From Roseomonas acroporae (GTDB lineage Bacteria; Pseudomonadota; Alphaproteobacteria; Acetobacterales; Acetobacteraceae): a stretch of DNA of 64,000 bases. Made by a program: the position numbers and the translations under genes. The notes beneath the pieces are model-generated. The model was not told where the DNA came from and made no database searches. It saw nothing but the letters and a program-made list of their open reading frames with translations. Of this stretch, positions 47,240 to 55,626 are shown one piece after another; positions within the stretch are counted from its first letter, which is position 1, and each line of letters begins with the position of its first letter. The stretch spans positions 57,946 to 121,945 of the forward strand of contig NZ_JALPRX010000001.1 in assembly GCF_023223525.1 (NCBI RefSeq). The letters are read 5' to 3'.

Positions 47240-48886
47240 ATGAAGGAGGTGCTGCGGCGGACGCTCGGCCGCCTGCGCCCGATCCGGGTGCCGGACGCGC
47301 CCGCGCGCGCCTTCCGCGACCTCTGGCCCGGCGATTCCAGCCGTGGCGCCCAGCTGCTGCGCGGCGAGTTCGAGGTGGCCGGCACGCGGCGCCCGCTGCA
47401 GGTGATGGCGGAGGGCGGCGAGGGCTGGAACGCCGAGTCCGGCCCGGCCGCGTGGCGCGCCGCCTCGCTCGGCTTCGCCTGGCTGCGCGACCTGCGCACC
47501 CTCGGCACCGACCCGGCGCGGCTGCGCGCGCGGGCGCTCGCGGCCGACTTCCTCGAACGCGGCATGCTGGAGCCGATGGCGCAGTCCGCCGAGGTGGCGG
47601 GGGCGCGCATCTCGGCCATGCTCGGCAACTGGGACTTCTTCGCCGCCACCGCCGAGGACGGGCTGCGCCGGCAGCTCATGGTGCGGCTGGCGCAGGACGG
47701 GCGCCTCGTGCTCTCGCAGCTTCCCCTGGAGGTGGACCACCGCGGCGCGCTGGTCGCGGTGAAGGGCGGCATGGCGGCCGCCATCGCGCTCTCGGAGGAG
47801 GCGTGGCTGAACCGCTGCCTGCGCATGCTGCCCGGCGAGATCGAGCGCCAGTTCCACCCCGACGGCGGCCATGTCGAGCGTTCGCCCGGCCAGCAATTGC
47901 TGGCGTTGCAGGACCTGATCGAGATCCGCAACCTGCTGAACGGGTCGGGCATCGAGGCGCCGGCGATGCTGACCGTGGCGATGGACCGCGCCGCGCCGGC
48001 GCTGCGCATGTTCCGCCACGGCGACGGCGCGCTGGCCCTGTTCAACGGCACCCGCATCGAGAGCCCGAAGGAAGGCGGCGGCGCGGTGATCGACCTCGTG
48101 CTGACCCAGGCGCAGTCGCGCGGGCGCGCCCCCACCGAGCTGCCCGATGCCGGCTTCCACCGCCTCCAGGCCGGGCGGACGCTGGTGCTCGCCGAGTGCG
48201 GCGCGCCGCCGCCGCGCCGGGGCAAGGACCCGGCGCGCGGCGGGCTGCCGCGCGGCGCCGACCGCTACGCCCATGCCGGCACGCTCTCCTTCGAGGTCTC
48301 GGTCGGGCGCGACCGGATGATCGTCAATTGCGGCGCGGCGCCGGCCGGCGACCAGGCGTGGCGCGACGCGCTGCGCTCCACCGCCGCGCACTCGACCCTG
48401 ATCCTGGCCGACACCAACAGCAGCGAGCTGCGCGAGGACGGCATCGGCCGGCGGCCGGAGTCGGTGACCGCCGAGCGGCACGAGGCGGGCGGCGCGCAAT
48501 GGCTGGAGGCGAGCCACGACGGCTGGCGCCAGGCCTTCGGCGTGGTGCACCGGCGCCGGCTCTACCTCGCGGAATCCGGTGACGACCTGCGCGGCGAGGA
48601 CATGGTGGAGGGCGAGGACACGCCGGCCTTCGCGGTGCGCTTCCACCTGCACCCCTCGGTGGACGTGCGTCCGCAGGACGAGGAGGGCACGGTGCTGCTG
48701 CGCCTGCCCTCGGGCGCGACCTGGCGGCTGCGCGCCAAGGGGGGGCGGCTGGCGATCGAGGAGAGCATCTATCTCGGCCACGATCCCGGCCCGACGCGGC
48801 AGGTCGTGCTGCACGCCGCGGCCGGCACCGGGGCCGTGCAATGGGCGCTGTCGCGGCGCAGCGTCGGCGGCGACGAGGACGCGTAG
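47240..48886 (+). CDS. Heparinase II/III family protein
   Basis: This 548-residue protein has an N-terminal alpha/alpha toroid (TPVS-like helices from about 40 to 270, with DGGHVERSPGQQLLALQDL near residue 213) and a C-terminal beta-sandwich (VSVGRDRMIVNCGAAPAG near 355). Family members are polysaccharide lyases, but the cytoplasmic alphaproteobacterial form next to purH has no assigned substrate that I know of. No signal peptide is seen. An alternative ATG at 47210 would add ten residues; neither has an ideal ribosome site. Confidence 0.9.
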   Translation: MKEVLRRTLGRLRPIRVPDAPARAFRDLWPGDSSRGAQLLRGEFEVAGTRRPLQVMAEGGEGWNAESGPAAWRAASLGFAWLRDLRTLGTDPARLRARALAADFLERGMLEPMAQSAEVAGARISAMLGNWDFFAATAEDGLRRQLMVRLAQDGRLVLSQLPLEVDHRGALVAVKGGMAAAIALSEEAWLNRCLRMLPGEIERQFHPDGGHVERSPGQQLLALQDLIEIRNLLNGSGIEAPAMLTVAMDRAAPALRMFRHGDGALALFNGTRIESPKEGGGAVIDLVLTQAQSRGRAPTELPDAGFHRLQAGRTLVLAECGAPPPRRGKDPARGGLPRGADRYAHAGTLSFEVSVGRDRMIVNCGAAPAGDQAWRDALRSTAAHSTLILADTNSSELREDGIGRRPESVTAERHEAGGAQWLEASHDGWRQAFGVVHRRRLYLAESGDDLRGEDMVEGEDTPAFAVRFHLHPSVDVRPQDEEGTVLLRLPSGATWRLRAKGGRLAIEESIYLGHDPGPTRQVVLHAAAGTGAVQWALSRRSVGGDEDA

Positions 48887-49000
48887 GGCAGGGGACGTCG
48901 CGGCGCGCCCCCGGCCTGCCCGCCCTTGGCCCGATCGCCCCTGGCCCGATCGCCCAGGCCTCGTGGGCCCGGACAGGCGCGCATGCCGCGGGCCCTGGTC

Positions 49001-49050
49001 CTCGGGCGGCTCCACGCCGCCGGGCGTGGCCACCCTCCGGCGATCCGCTC
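49001..49050 (+). repeat. Partial repeat B
   Basis: TCCACGCCGCCGGGCGTG...TCCGGCGATCCGCTC matches the second half of the full B copies at 49232-49333 and 55521-55626. It forms the same CACGCC/GGCGTG hairpin. Confidence 0.7.
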
Positions 49051-49066
49051 CGGCGCATTCCCTCCG

Positions 49067-49128
49067 GCGCATTCCCGGGCCGGGCATACTCGCCCGGCGC
49101 CTCGGAGGATGCGCCGGAGCGAAGGCCG
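49067..49128. repeat. Strongly diverged half copy of repeat A
   Basis: GCAT...ATGC flanks a central stem GCCGGGC/GCCCGGC (49079-49085 with 49092-49098). This matches the second hairpin of repeat A in layout but with different paired bases. It is followed by GGAGCGAAGGCCGGA, like the A linker. Confidence 0.6.
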
Positions 49129-49232
49129 GAGCTTTTTCAAGCCGGGTGTACTCACCCGGCGACCCGGAGAATGCGAAAGACCAGAAGGCTGGAGCCGTTC
49201 CGGCCTGATGCGGTCAGGCCGGAACGGCTCTA
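49129..49232. repeat. Diverged full copy of repeat A (reverse orientation)
   Basis: GAGCTTTTTCAAGCCGGGTG-TACT-CACCCGGC, then GAATGCGAAAGACCAGAAGG and AGCCGTTCCGGCCTGA...TCAGGCCGGAACGGCT ending CTA. Both hairpins of family A are kept, and the second is now a nearly perfect long palindrome. Confidence 0.85.
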
Positions 49233-49333
49233 CGGCGAACCGCGGTCCGGTTGGGCCTGTGGTTCGCTGCAACTCGTTGTTCTCGGCGCGGATTCACGCC
49301 GCTGGGCGTGTCCGCCCGCCGGCGATCCGCTCT
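49232..49333 (+). repeat. Dispersed repeat, family B, copy 1
   Basis: This copy has a first hairpin GCGAACCGC...GTGGTTCGC, then a GTTGTTCTCGGCGCGGAT linker, then a CACGCC/GGCGTG hairpin, and ends CCGGCGATCCGCTCTA. The last bases are shared with the CTAG edge of the A copy that follows. Confidence 0.88.
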
Positions 49334-49438
49334 AGAGCATTTTCAAGCTGAGCGTCCTCGCTCAGCGGCTCGGAAAATGCGAAAAATCAAAGGCTAGAGC
49401 CGTTCCGGCCTGATACAGTCAGGCTGGATCGGCTCTAG
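49332..49438 (-). repeat. Dispersed palindromic repeat, family A, copy 3 (inverted)
   Basis: This 107-base reverse-complement copy of family A is bounded by CTAG on both sides; one base is lost in the TTTT linker run. Its outer edge provides the TAG stop codon of the leftward amidohydrolase gene. Confidence 0.93.
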
Positions 49439-50523
49439 GGCCGCAGGCGCGGCAGCAGGGCCTCGGCGTTGCCGGACTCGATCGCGCGCAGGGTCTCGGG
49501 GGCGAGCCCGCTCCCTGCCAGCCCCTGCACCTGCTCGCTGCCGAGCCGGTAGGGAAAGTCGGTGCCGAGCAGCACCTGCCCCGCCGGCACCACCTTCAGC
49601 AGCGCGGCCATCGCGACCGGGTTGGCCGCCTGCGCCGTGTCGTAGTGGAAGCGCGCGAGCGCCGGCAGCACGGCGCCGCCGGCGAGCTGGCGGGAGACCG
49701 CCGGCGGCCGCGCCTGGAATTCCAACCGCTCGATCAGGAAGGGCATGGTGCCGCCGGCATGCGAGAAGACGAAGCGTATCCCGGGAAAGCGCGCGGCGGT
49801 GCCGCTGAACATCAGGCTGGCGATGCTGCGCGTGGTGTCGGTGCCGAACTCCACCACCGTGTCCGGAATGCCCGGCAGCAGGTTGGTGCAGCAGGCGGCC
49901 GAGATCGGGTGCGTCGCCGCCACCGCGCGGCGGCGCTCCAGCTCCTCGTAGAGCGGGTGGAAGGCCTGGTCGCCCAGCCAGCGGTTGTCGTAATTGGTGA
50001 AGAGGTAGACGCCGTCGGCCTTCAGCGCGTCGAGCGCGTGCGCCGTCTCGGCCAGGCTGCCCTCGATGTCGGGCAGCGGCAGCGCGGCGAAGAAGCCGAG
50101 GCGGCGGGGGAATTGCTGCGCCAGCCCGGCCGCGTACTCGTTGCAGGCGCGCACGAGCCGGCGCCGCTCCTCGCCCTCGACGAAGGTGAAGGCGGGCGTG
50201 GTGACGGAGAGGATCGCGACGTCGATCCCGGCCCGGTCGAGATCCTCGATCGTCCGCGCCGGCGTCCAGTTGCGTGCCACGGGCGGCAGGTCCAGCTTCG
50301 CGAGCGCCGCGTCGCGATAGGCCGGCGGGGTCAGGTGATGATGGATATCGATGCGCCGCTGCCCGGGGCCGGGTCGGGCGGGGGCCTGGGCCCCGGCCGG
50401 GATGGCCGGCAACGTGGCGGCGCCGAGGGCCGCCGCCGCGCCCCGCAGCAGCGCGCGGCGCGGCATGAGGCAGGCGCAGCGGCCGGCCGGATGGCTGCCC
50501 GGGTCGCACGAAAGGACCGGCAT
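49435..50523 (-). CDS. Exported amidohydrolase (Amidohydrolase_2/ACMSD-like)
   Basis: This 362-residue TIM-barrel enzyme has an N-terminal twin-arginine-like signal (MPRRALLRGAAAALGAATLP, inside the longer N terminus). Metal ligands are IDIHHHLTPP near residue 70, the His in ATHPIS, the His in FVFSHAGGTMPFL and the Asp in LLGTDFPY. The family includes aminocarboxymuconate semialdehyde decarboxylase and aromatic acid decarboxylases. GGAGGAGG lies nine bases before the chosen ATG. The C terminus (AEALLPRLRP) ends exactly at the edge of repeat A3. The substrate is unknown. Confidence 0.88.
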   Translation of the reverse strand: MPVLSCDPGSHPAGRCACLMPRRALLRGAAAALGAATLPAIPAGAQAPARPGPGQRRIDIHHHLTPPAYRDAALAKLDLPPVARNWTPARTIEDLDRAGIDVAILSVTTPAFTFVEGEERRRLVRACNEYAAGLAQQFPRRLGFFAALPLPDIEGSLAETAHALDALKADGVYLFTNYDNRWLGDQAFHPLYEELERRRAVAATHPISAACCTNLLPGIPDTVVEFGTDTTRSIASLMFSGTAARFPGIRFVFSHAGGTMPFLIERLEFQARPPAVSRQLAGGAVLPALARFHYDTAQAANPVAMAALLKVVPAGQVLLGTDFPYRLGSEQVQGLAGSGLAPETLRAIESGNAEALLPRLRP

Positions 50524-50645
50524 GGTCTGGCGCCTCCTCCGTCGTTCGTCTTCGGCGATGTTGCCGCGCCTGTCCGGCGAATCGATCGCATGGCGCCGGC
50601 ATGGCCGCAAGGTGCCGGGCGCGGCCGCGCGCGAGGGGTGGCGCC

Positions 50646-51755
50646 GTGAAGATCGCGCAGGTCACCAACGTCGATTTCTCGCTGCGCCACTTCCTGCTGC
50701 CGCTGATGCGCGGCGCGCGGGCGCGCGGGCACGAGGTGGTGGGCATCTGCGCCGAAGGGCCGCTGCTCGACCTGCCGCGCGCGGAGGGTTTCCGCATCGT
50801 GCCGGTGCCGATGGCGCGCAGCCTGGACCCGCGCGCCCAGGCCCGGGCCTACCGCGCCCTGCTCGACCTGTTCCGCGCCGAGGAATTCGACCTCGTGCAC
50901 GCGCACATGCCGATTTCCGGCCTGCTGGCGCGCGCGGCGGCGCGGGCGGCGAAGGTGCCGCGCGTGGCCTACACCTCGCACGGCTTCCTGTTCAACCAGC
51001 CGGGGCCGCTCTGGCGGCGCGGCCTGTCGCTCGGCCTGGAATGGCTGGGCGGGCGACTGACCGACACCTTCCTGACCGTGAGCGAGGAGGAATCGGCCGA
51101 TGCGCGCCGGCTGCGCATCGCCGCCGATGCGGTCGGCATCGGCAATGGCCGCGACCCGGCGCTGTTCTGCCCCGATGCCGCCGCGCGCGCCGCGCTGCGG
51201 GCGGAATTCGGCGTGCCGGAGGATGCCTGCGTCGTCGTGATCGTCTCGCGGCTGGTGCGGCACAAGGGGCACCGCGAGCTGCTGCGGGCGATGGAGCAGG
51301 TGCCGGGCGCCGTGCTCTGGGTGGTGGGCGAGCGGCTGCCGAGCGACCACGGCGAGTCGCTGGATGCCGACTTCGCGCGGGCCCAGTCCGTGCTGGGGCG
51401 TCGCCTGGTGCGGCTCGGCTACCGCCACGACGTGGCGCGCGTGCTGGCGGCGGCCGACGTGTTCGCGCTGCCGAGCCACTTCGAGGGCCTGCCCATGTCG
51501 GTGATCGAGGCGATGCTGACCGGCCTGCCGGTGGTCGCCACCGACATACGCGGCCCGCGCGAGCAGGTGGTGGAGGGGCGGACCGGCCTGCTGGTGCCGC
51601 CGCGCACCGTGCCGCCGCTGGCCGCGGCGCTGTCGCGGCTGGCCGGCGACCCGGTGCTGCGGGGGCGGATGGGCGAGGCGGGGCGGGCGCGGGCGCTGGA
51701 ACGCTTCGACGAGGCGAAGGTGGTGGGGCGGACGCTGGACCTGCTGGGGCTCTGA
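50646..51755 (+). CDS. Glycosyltransferase family 4 protein
   Basis: This 369-residue GT-B glycosyltransferase begins VKIAQVTNVDFSLRHFLLPL and has LVHAHMPISGLLARAAAR near residue 85. The GT4 donor-site part follows: VSRLVRHKGHRELLRAM near 200, the LPSHFEGLPMSVIEAM motif near 280 with the E-x7-E pattern, and RGPREQVVEGRTGLLVPP. It is probably a cytoplasmic enzyme making a surface glycan. The GTG start follows GAGGGG; no ATG suits. It is alone here, not in a polysaccharide cluster. Confidence 0.92.
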   Translation: MKIAQVTNVDFSLRHFLLPLMRGARARGHEVVGICAEGPLLDLPRAEGFRIVPVPMARSLDPRAQARAYRALLDLFRAEEFDLVHAHMPISGLLARAAARAAKVPRVAYTSHGFLFNQPGPLWRRGLSLGLEWLGGRLTDTFLTVSEEESADARRLRIAADAVGIGNGRDPALFCPDAAARAALRAEFGVPEDACVVVIVSRLVRHKGHRELLRAMEQVPGAVLWVVGERLPSDHGESLDADFARAQSVLGRRLVRLGYRHDVARVLAAADVFALPSHFEGLPMSVIEAMLTGLPVVATDIRGPREQVVEGRTGLLVPPRTVPPLAAALSRLAGDPVLRGRMGEAGRARALERFDEAKVVGRTLDLLGL

Positions 51756-51780
51756 CCCGGCGGCATCCCGCCGCGCGCGT

Positions 51781-52602
51781 TCAGGGCGTCCCGCCGCCCC
51801 CCGCCTGGGACGCCCCTGCCTGGGCCGCCCCTGCCTGAGCCGTTCCCACTTGAGCCGCCCCCACCTGAGCCGTTCCCGTTTGGGCGGTTCCCGTCTGGGC
51901 GGTTCCCGTCTGGGCGGTTCCCGTCTGGGCCGCACCCGGCGGCGCGGCCGCCGCGTCGGGCGGCGGAGCGATCGCCTCGGAAGCGACGCGCGGCACCGGC
52001 ACGATGGCCGCGTCCGCCGGGGAGCCGGCGCCGCCGACCCGCCCCGCCGCCATGGCCGGCCCCGGCGCGGCCGCCTGCGCCGGCGCGGCGGCGGGCGGCT
52101 CGGACGCGACGGTGTAGTCGGGCACGATGCGCGCCTGCGCGCCCGCGATCACCAGCACCTTCTGGCCGATCGCGAGCGGCGTGGCGTCGCGCTGGGTGAC
52201 CGAGACCAGCTCGCTGTTGGGCTTGCGCACGACATACTCGTAGGCGGTGGTGTCGCCGGCCGCGCGCTCCACCGCGCTGCCGATGAGCCCGCCGGTGAGC
52301 GCGCCGCCGAGCGCGCCGAAGGCCGAGCCGACGCCGCCCGGCGTCTGCGCCCCGGCGATGCCGCCCGCCGCGGCGCCGGTGGCCGCCCCGGCGGTGCCGT
52401 CCGCCGCCACCGCCACGCGCCGCACGCCCACCACGATGCCCTGCTCGACCTTGTTGGCCTGCTGCACGGCCCGCGAGGCGTAGGTGTCGGGAGAGTAGTC
52501 GCCGCCGCATCCGGCCATGGCGAGCGGCAGGAGGACGATGAGGGGCAGGGCCGGGAAGGCGGGGTGCGGCACGGCGAGGACGCGCCGGATCGATCGCGGC
52601 AA
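51781..52602 (-). CDS. SlyB-like glycine-zipper outer-membrane lipoprotein with repetitive tail
   Basis: This 273-residue protein has a signal peptide with lipobox LAMAGC (C32). A glycine-zipper region follows (about residues 70-110, AGAATGAAAGGIAG...GALGGALTGGLIGS), then a conserved patch YEYVVRKPNSELVSVTQRD, like the Rcs-linked SlyB/17-kDa antigen family. After about residue 165 it is Ala/Pro-rich and ends in pentapeptide repeats (GTAQT several times) encoded by a 15-bp tandem repeat. It is convergent with the GT4 gene and divergent from purH. Confidence 0.88.
   Translation of the reverse strand: MPRSIRRVLAVPHPAFPALPLIVLLPLAMAGCGGDYSPDTYASRAVQQANKVEQGIVVGVRRVAVAADGTAGAATGAAAGGIAGAQTPGGVGSAFGALGGALTGGLIGSAVERAAGDTTAYEYVVRKPNSELVSVTQRDATPLAIGQKVLVIAGAQARIVPDYTVASEPPAAAPAQAAAPGPAMAAGRVGGAGSPADAAIVPVPRVASEAIAPPPDAAAAPPGAAQTGTAQTGTAQTGTAQTGTAQVGAAQVGTAQAGAAQAGASQAGGGGTP
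51805..51936. repeat. 15-bp minisatellite in the glycine-zipper lipoprotein gene
   Basis: About nine copies of a 15-base unit (consensus CTGGGCGGTTCCCGT on the plus strand) are present. The three most internal copies are identical and the outer ones diverged, giving the tail (G[TA]AQ[TVA])n. The pattern suggests recent unit expansion. Confidence 0.9.
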
Positions 52603-53058
52603 GGCGGGATTTCCTGCTCGATGGGTCCGCCGGAGTGATAGGGGCGGGTCCCCGGCCTGTCACCCCTGCGGCCGGTGCCGGGAACGGCCCATGCCCCGGG
52701 CGCATCTTCGGGCGCCGTCGCCCGACCGTGGGGCACGCCTCCGGCCCTGCCGGACCGTCACTCCCGGCCCTGTCGGGCCGTCCTCTCCCACCCTCGCCGG
52801 GCCATTCCTCCCCGCCCTGCCGGGCCGGCCCGCCGACGCCTCGGCCGGCCCGCGGGCATGCGCATGCCCGCGCGGCATGGCGGAACGGCGCCGCCCGGGT
52901 GCGTTACCCGTTTGCCCCCGGGCGGTACCGGGGCTAATCCCCCGCGCAGATCGGCCCGCCTGCCAGCCCCGTCCGCCAGCCCCGCGGCCGGCCGGGCGGC
53001 CTGCCCTCCACCGGCAGGCTGCCGTGGCCCCGCGCCGCTTCCCTTCGAAGGTCCCGCC
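52603..53058. other. Intergenic region before purH, no gene seen
   Basis: About 456 bases. The middle part contains several imperfect repeats of the type CCCTGCCGGGCCG (near 52755-52830), able to form small hairpins. I found no credible coding frame and no clear purH promoter or purine-type operator. Confidence 0.5.
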
Positions 53059-54636
53059 ATGACCGACACCGTCGCCATCCGACGCGCCCTGCTCTCCGTC
53101 TCCGACAAGACCGGCCTCGTGGAATTCGGCCGCTTCCTGGCCGGCAGGGGCGTCGAGATCCTCTCCACCGGCGGCACGGCGAAGGCGCTGCGCGAGGCGG
53201 GCGTCGCGGTGGTCGAGGTCTCCGACCACACCGGCTTCCCCGAGATCCTGGACGGGCGGGTGAAGACGCTGGTGCCGCAGATCCATGGCGGCATTCTCGG
53301 CCGCCGCGACCTGCCCGCGCACCAGGCGCAGATGGCCGAGCACCGCATCGCGCCGATCGACCTCGTGGCGGTCGACCTCTACCCGTTCGAGGCGACGGTC
53401 GCGCGCGGCGGCAGCTTCGAGGACTGCATCGAGAACATCGACATCGGCGGGCCGGCGATGATCCGCTCGGCGGCGAAGAACCACGCCCATGTCGCCGTGC
53501 TGACCGGCACCGCGCAGTACGACGCGGTGCGCGCCGAGGTGGAGGCCAGCGGCGGCACCACCCTCGCGCTGCGCCGCCGCCTCGCCGCCGAGGCCTATGC
53601 CCGCACGGCCGCCTACGACGCCGCCATCGCCGGCTGGTTCGCGCGGCAGAACGAGGTGGAGTTCCCGCCGCGCCTCGCCTTCGCGGGCACGCTGCGACAA
53701 ACGCTGCGCTACGGCGAGAACCCGCACCAGCGCGCCGCCTTCTACGTCGATGGCTCCGGCCGCCCCGGCATCGCCACGGCGGCGCAGGTGCAGGGCAAGG
53801 AGCTCTCCTACAACAACCTCAACGACACCGACGCCGCCTTCGAGTGCGTGGCCGAGTTCGAGGAGCCCGCCATCGTCATCGTCAAGCACGCCAACCCGTG
53901 CGGCGTGGCGACGGCGGCGAGCCTCGCCGCGGCCTGGGACGCGGCGCTGCGCTGCGATCCCGTCTCGGCCTTCGGCGGCATCGTCGCCGCCAACCGCCCG
54001 CTCGACGCGGCGGCGGCCGAGCGGATCGCCGCGATCTTCACCGAGGTCATCATCGCCCCCGATGCCGACGAGGCGGCGAAGGCGATCCTGGCGCGCAAGA
54101 AGAACCTGCGCCTGCTGCTCACGGGCGGCGTGCCGGACCCGGCGGCGCCGGGCACCACCTTCCGCTCCGTCGCCGGCGGCTTCCTGGCGCAGTCGCGCGA
54201 CGCCGGCCGCGTCGCGCTCGACGGGCTGAAGGTGGTGACGAAGCGGGCGCCCTCCGAGGCCGAGCTGCGCGACCTGCTCTTCGCCTTCCGCGTCTGCAAG
54301 CACGTCAAGTCCAACGCCATCGTCTACGCGAAGGGCGGGGCCACGGTGGGCGTCGGCGCCGGGCAGATGAGCCGGGTCGATTCCGCGCGCATCGCGGCCT
54401 GGAAGGGCGAGGAGGCGGCCAGGGCCGCCGGCCTGCCGGAGGGCCTGACCAAGGGTTCGGTGGTCGCGTCCGACGCCTTCTTCCCCTTCGCCGACGGGCT
54501 GCTCGCGGCGGCGGCGGCGGGTGCGACGGCGGTGATCCAGCCCGGCGGCTCGATCCGCGACAACGAGGTGATCGCGGCGGCCGACGAGGCCGGCCTCGCC
54601 ATGGTGCTGACCGGGATGCGCCACTTCCGGCACTGA
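53059..54636 (+). CDS. purH: Bifunctional AICAR formyltransferase/IMP cyclohydrolase
   Basis: This 525-residue enzyme performs the last two steps of IMP synthesis. The N-terminal IMP cyclohydrolase (MGS-like) domain has [27 protein letters not shown] and [15 protein letters not shown]. The formyltransferase part has [14 protein letters not shown] near residue 215, KHANPCGVA (with the catalytic Lys-His) and [13 protein letters not shown] near the end. Length is normal. In relatives it directly follows the heparinase-family gene; here about 4 kb separates them. Confidence 0.97.
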   Translation: MTDTVAIRRALLSVSDKTGLVEFGRFLAGRGVEILSTGGTAKALREAGVAVVEVSDHTGFPEILDGRVKTLVPQIHGGILGRRDLPAHQAQMAEHRIAPIDLVAVDLYPFEATVARGGSFEDCIENIDIGGPAMIRSAAKNHAHVAVLTGTAQYDAVRAEVEASGGTTLALRRRLAAEAYARTAAYDAAIAGWFARQNEVEFPPRLAFAGTLRQTLRYGENPHQRAAFYVDGSGRPGIATAAQVQGKELSYNNLNDTDAAFECVAEFEEPAIVIVKHANPCGVATAASLAAAWDAALRCDPVSAFGGIVAANRPLDAAAAERIAAIFTEVIIAPDADEAAKAILARKKNLRLLLTGGVPDPAAPGTTFRSVAGGFLAQSRDAGRVALDGLKVVTKRAPSEAELRDLLFAFRVCKHVKSNAIVYAKGGATVGVGAGQMSRVDSARIAAWKGEEAARAAGLPEGLTKGSVVASDAFFPFADGLLAAAAAGATAVIQPGGSIRDNEVIAAADEAGLAMVLTGMRHFRH

Positions 54637-54740
54637 TCCCCGGCCCCGCGAACCTTTCCCTAACCCTTGCCCGCCAGGATCGGCCCGTCGGCGAAGGGCC
54701 CGGCGAGGGCCCGGGGAAAGGCCCCGGGGAAAGGCAAGGA

Positions 54741-55499
54741 ATGCGCGGGCTGCACTGGCAGGCGGAGACGGGGCGCGTCACCGCCTGGGCACGGGAATTC
54801 GCGGCGCTGCTGCCGGAATTCCCCTTCCCGAACAGCAACGGCATGGCGCCGGACACGGGCTTCCAGCTCTACGCGCTGCTGCGCGCGCTCGGGCCCGAGC
54901 TGGTCGTCGAATCCGGCGTCTGGCGCGGCTTCTCGACCTGGGTGATCCGGCAGGCGGCGCCTGCCGCGCGGATCATCGCGATCGACCCGATCTTCGCCCT
55001 CGGCCACTGCCTCGACCGCACCCGGATCGAGCCGGCCTGGCGCGCGCCGGACGTCACCTACGGCGGCGGCGACTTCTCCTGCGCCGGCTTCGAGTTCATG
55101 GCCAAGCCCCCCGGCTCCCTGGTGCTGTTCGACGACCACCAGAACAAGCTGCACCGGCTGCGCCAGGGCGCCGAGGCGGGCTTCCGCCACATGGTGTTCG
55201 ACGACAACCTGCCCGGCCGCGCCACGCACAACACCTTCTTCCACTACCGGCGCGAGCCCCGCCTCGACGCCTGGATGGCGCTGGTGCTGGAGGAGTACGA
55301 GGTGATCCCGCCGCTCTGGGACACCATGGCGGGGATGGAGAACGAGGTGTTCGTGCCCGGGCTGAACCTGCCGCGCGAGCCGGACCTCGCCCTGCTCGAC
55401 ACCACGCGGGCGCCGCGCAGCGGCTATTCCTGGCTGACCTATTGCCGGGTGCGGCCGGAATTCGTGGGCCAGACCCTGCCGCCGCTGCCGCGCGACTGA
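54741..55499 (+). CDS. Methyltransferase-like Rossmann protein, unknown
   Basis: This 252-residue protein has a class I methyltransferase-like start (ELVVESGVWRGFSTWVIRQA near residue 50, then RIIAIDPIFALG) and SLVLFDDHQNKLHRL near residue 130. Later parts (DDNLPGRATHNTFFHYRREP) match nothing I recognise. The acidic SAM-type loop E-x-G-x-x-x-G is present in part, so SAM binding is plausible but unproven. AAGGCAAGGA runs almost up to the ATG. It lies 105 bases after purH. Confidence 0.75.
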   Translation: MRGLHWQAETGRVTAWAREFAALLPEFPFPNSNGMAPDTGFQLYALLRALGPELVVESGVWRGFSTWVIRQAAPAARIIAIDPIFALGHCLDRTRIEPAWRAPDVTYGGGDFSCAGFEFMAKPPGSLVLFDDHQNKLHRLRQGAEAGFRHMVFDDNLPGRATHNTFFHYRREPRLDAWMALVLEEYEVIPPLWDTMAGMENEVFVPGLNLPREPDLALLDTTRAPRSGYSWLTYCRVRPEFVGQTLPPLPRD

Positions 55500-55520
55500 A
55501 CCCCGTCGGCCCCTGCGCGC

Positions 55521-55626
55521 CTACGAGCGAACCGCAGTCCGGTCGGGACCGCGGTTCGCCGTAGCGCGTTGTTCTTGGCGCGGATCCACGCCGCCGGGCG
55601 TGTCCGCCCGCCGGCGATCCGCTCTA
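55521..55626 (+). repeat. Dispersed repeat, family B, copy 2
   Basis: CTACGAGCGAACCGCAGTCC...GGACCGCGGTTCGCCGTAG forms a long first hairpin. GCGTTGTTCTTGGCGCGGAT and the CACGCC/GGCGTG hairpin follow, ending CCGGCGATCCGCTCTA. It lies between convergent genes, and its last three bases are the recG stop codon (TAG on the minus strand). Confidence 0.88.

Noticed and set aside
51805..51936. 15-bp repeats as an iteron-type origin
   Set aside because: They are in frame inside a lipoprotein gene and encode a regular pentapeptide tail. No replication protein gene is present.
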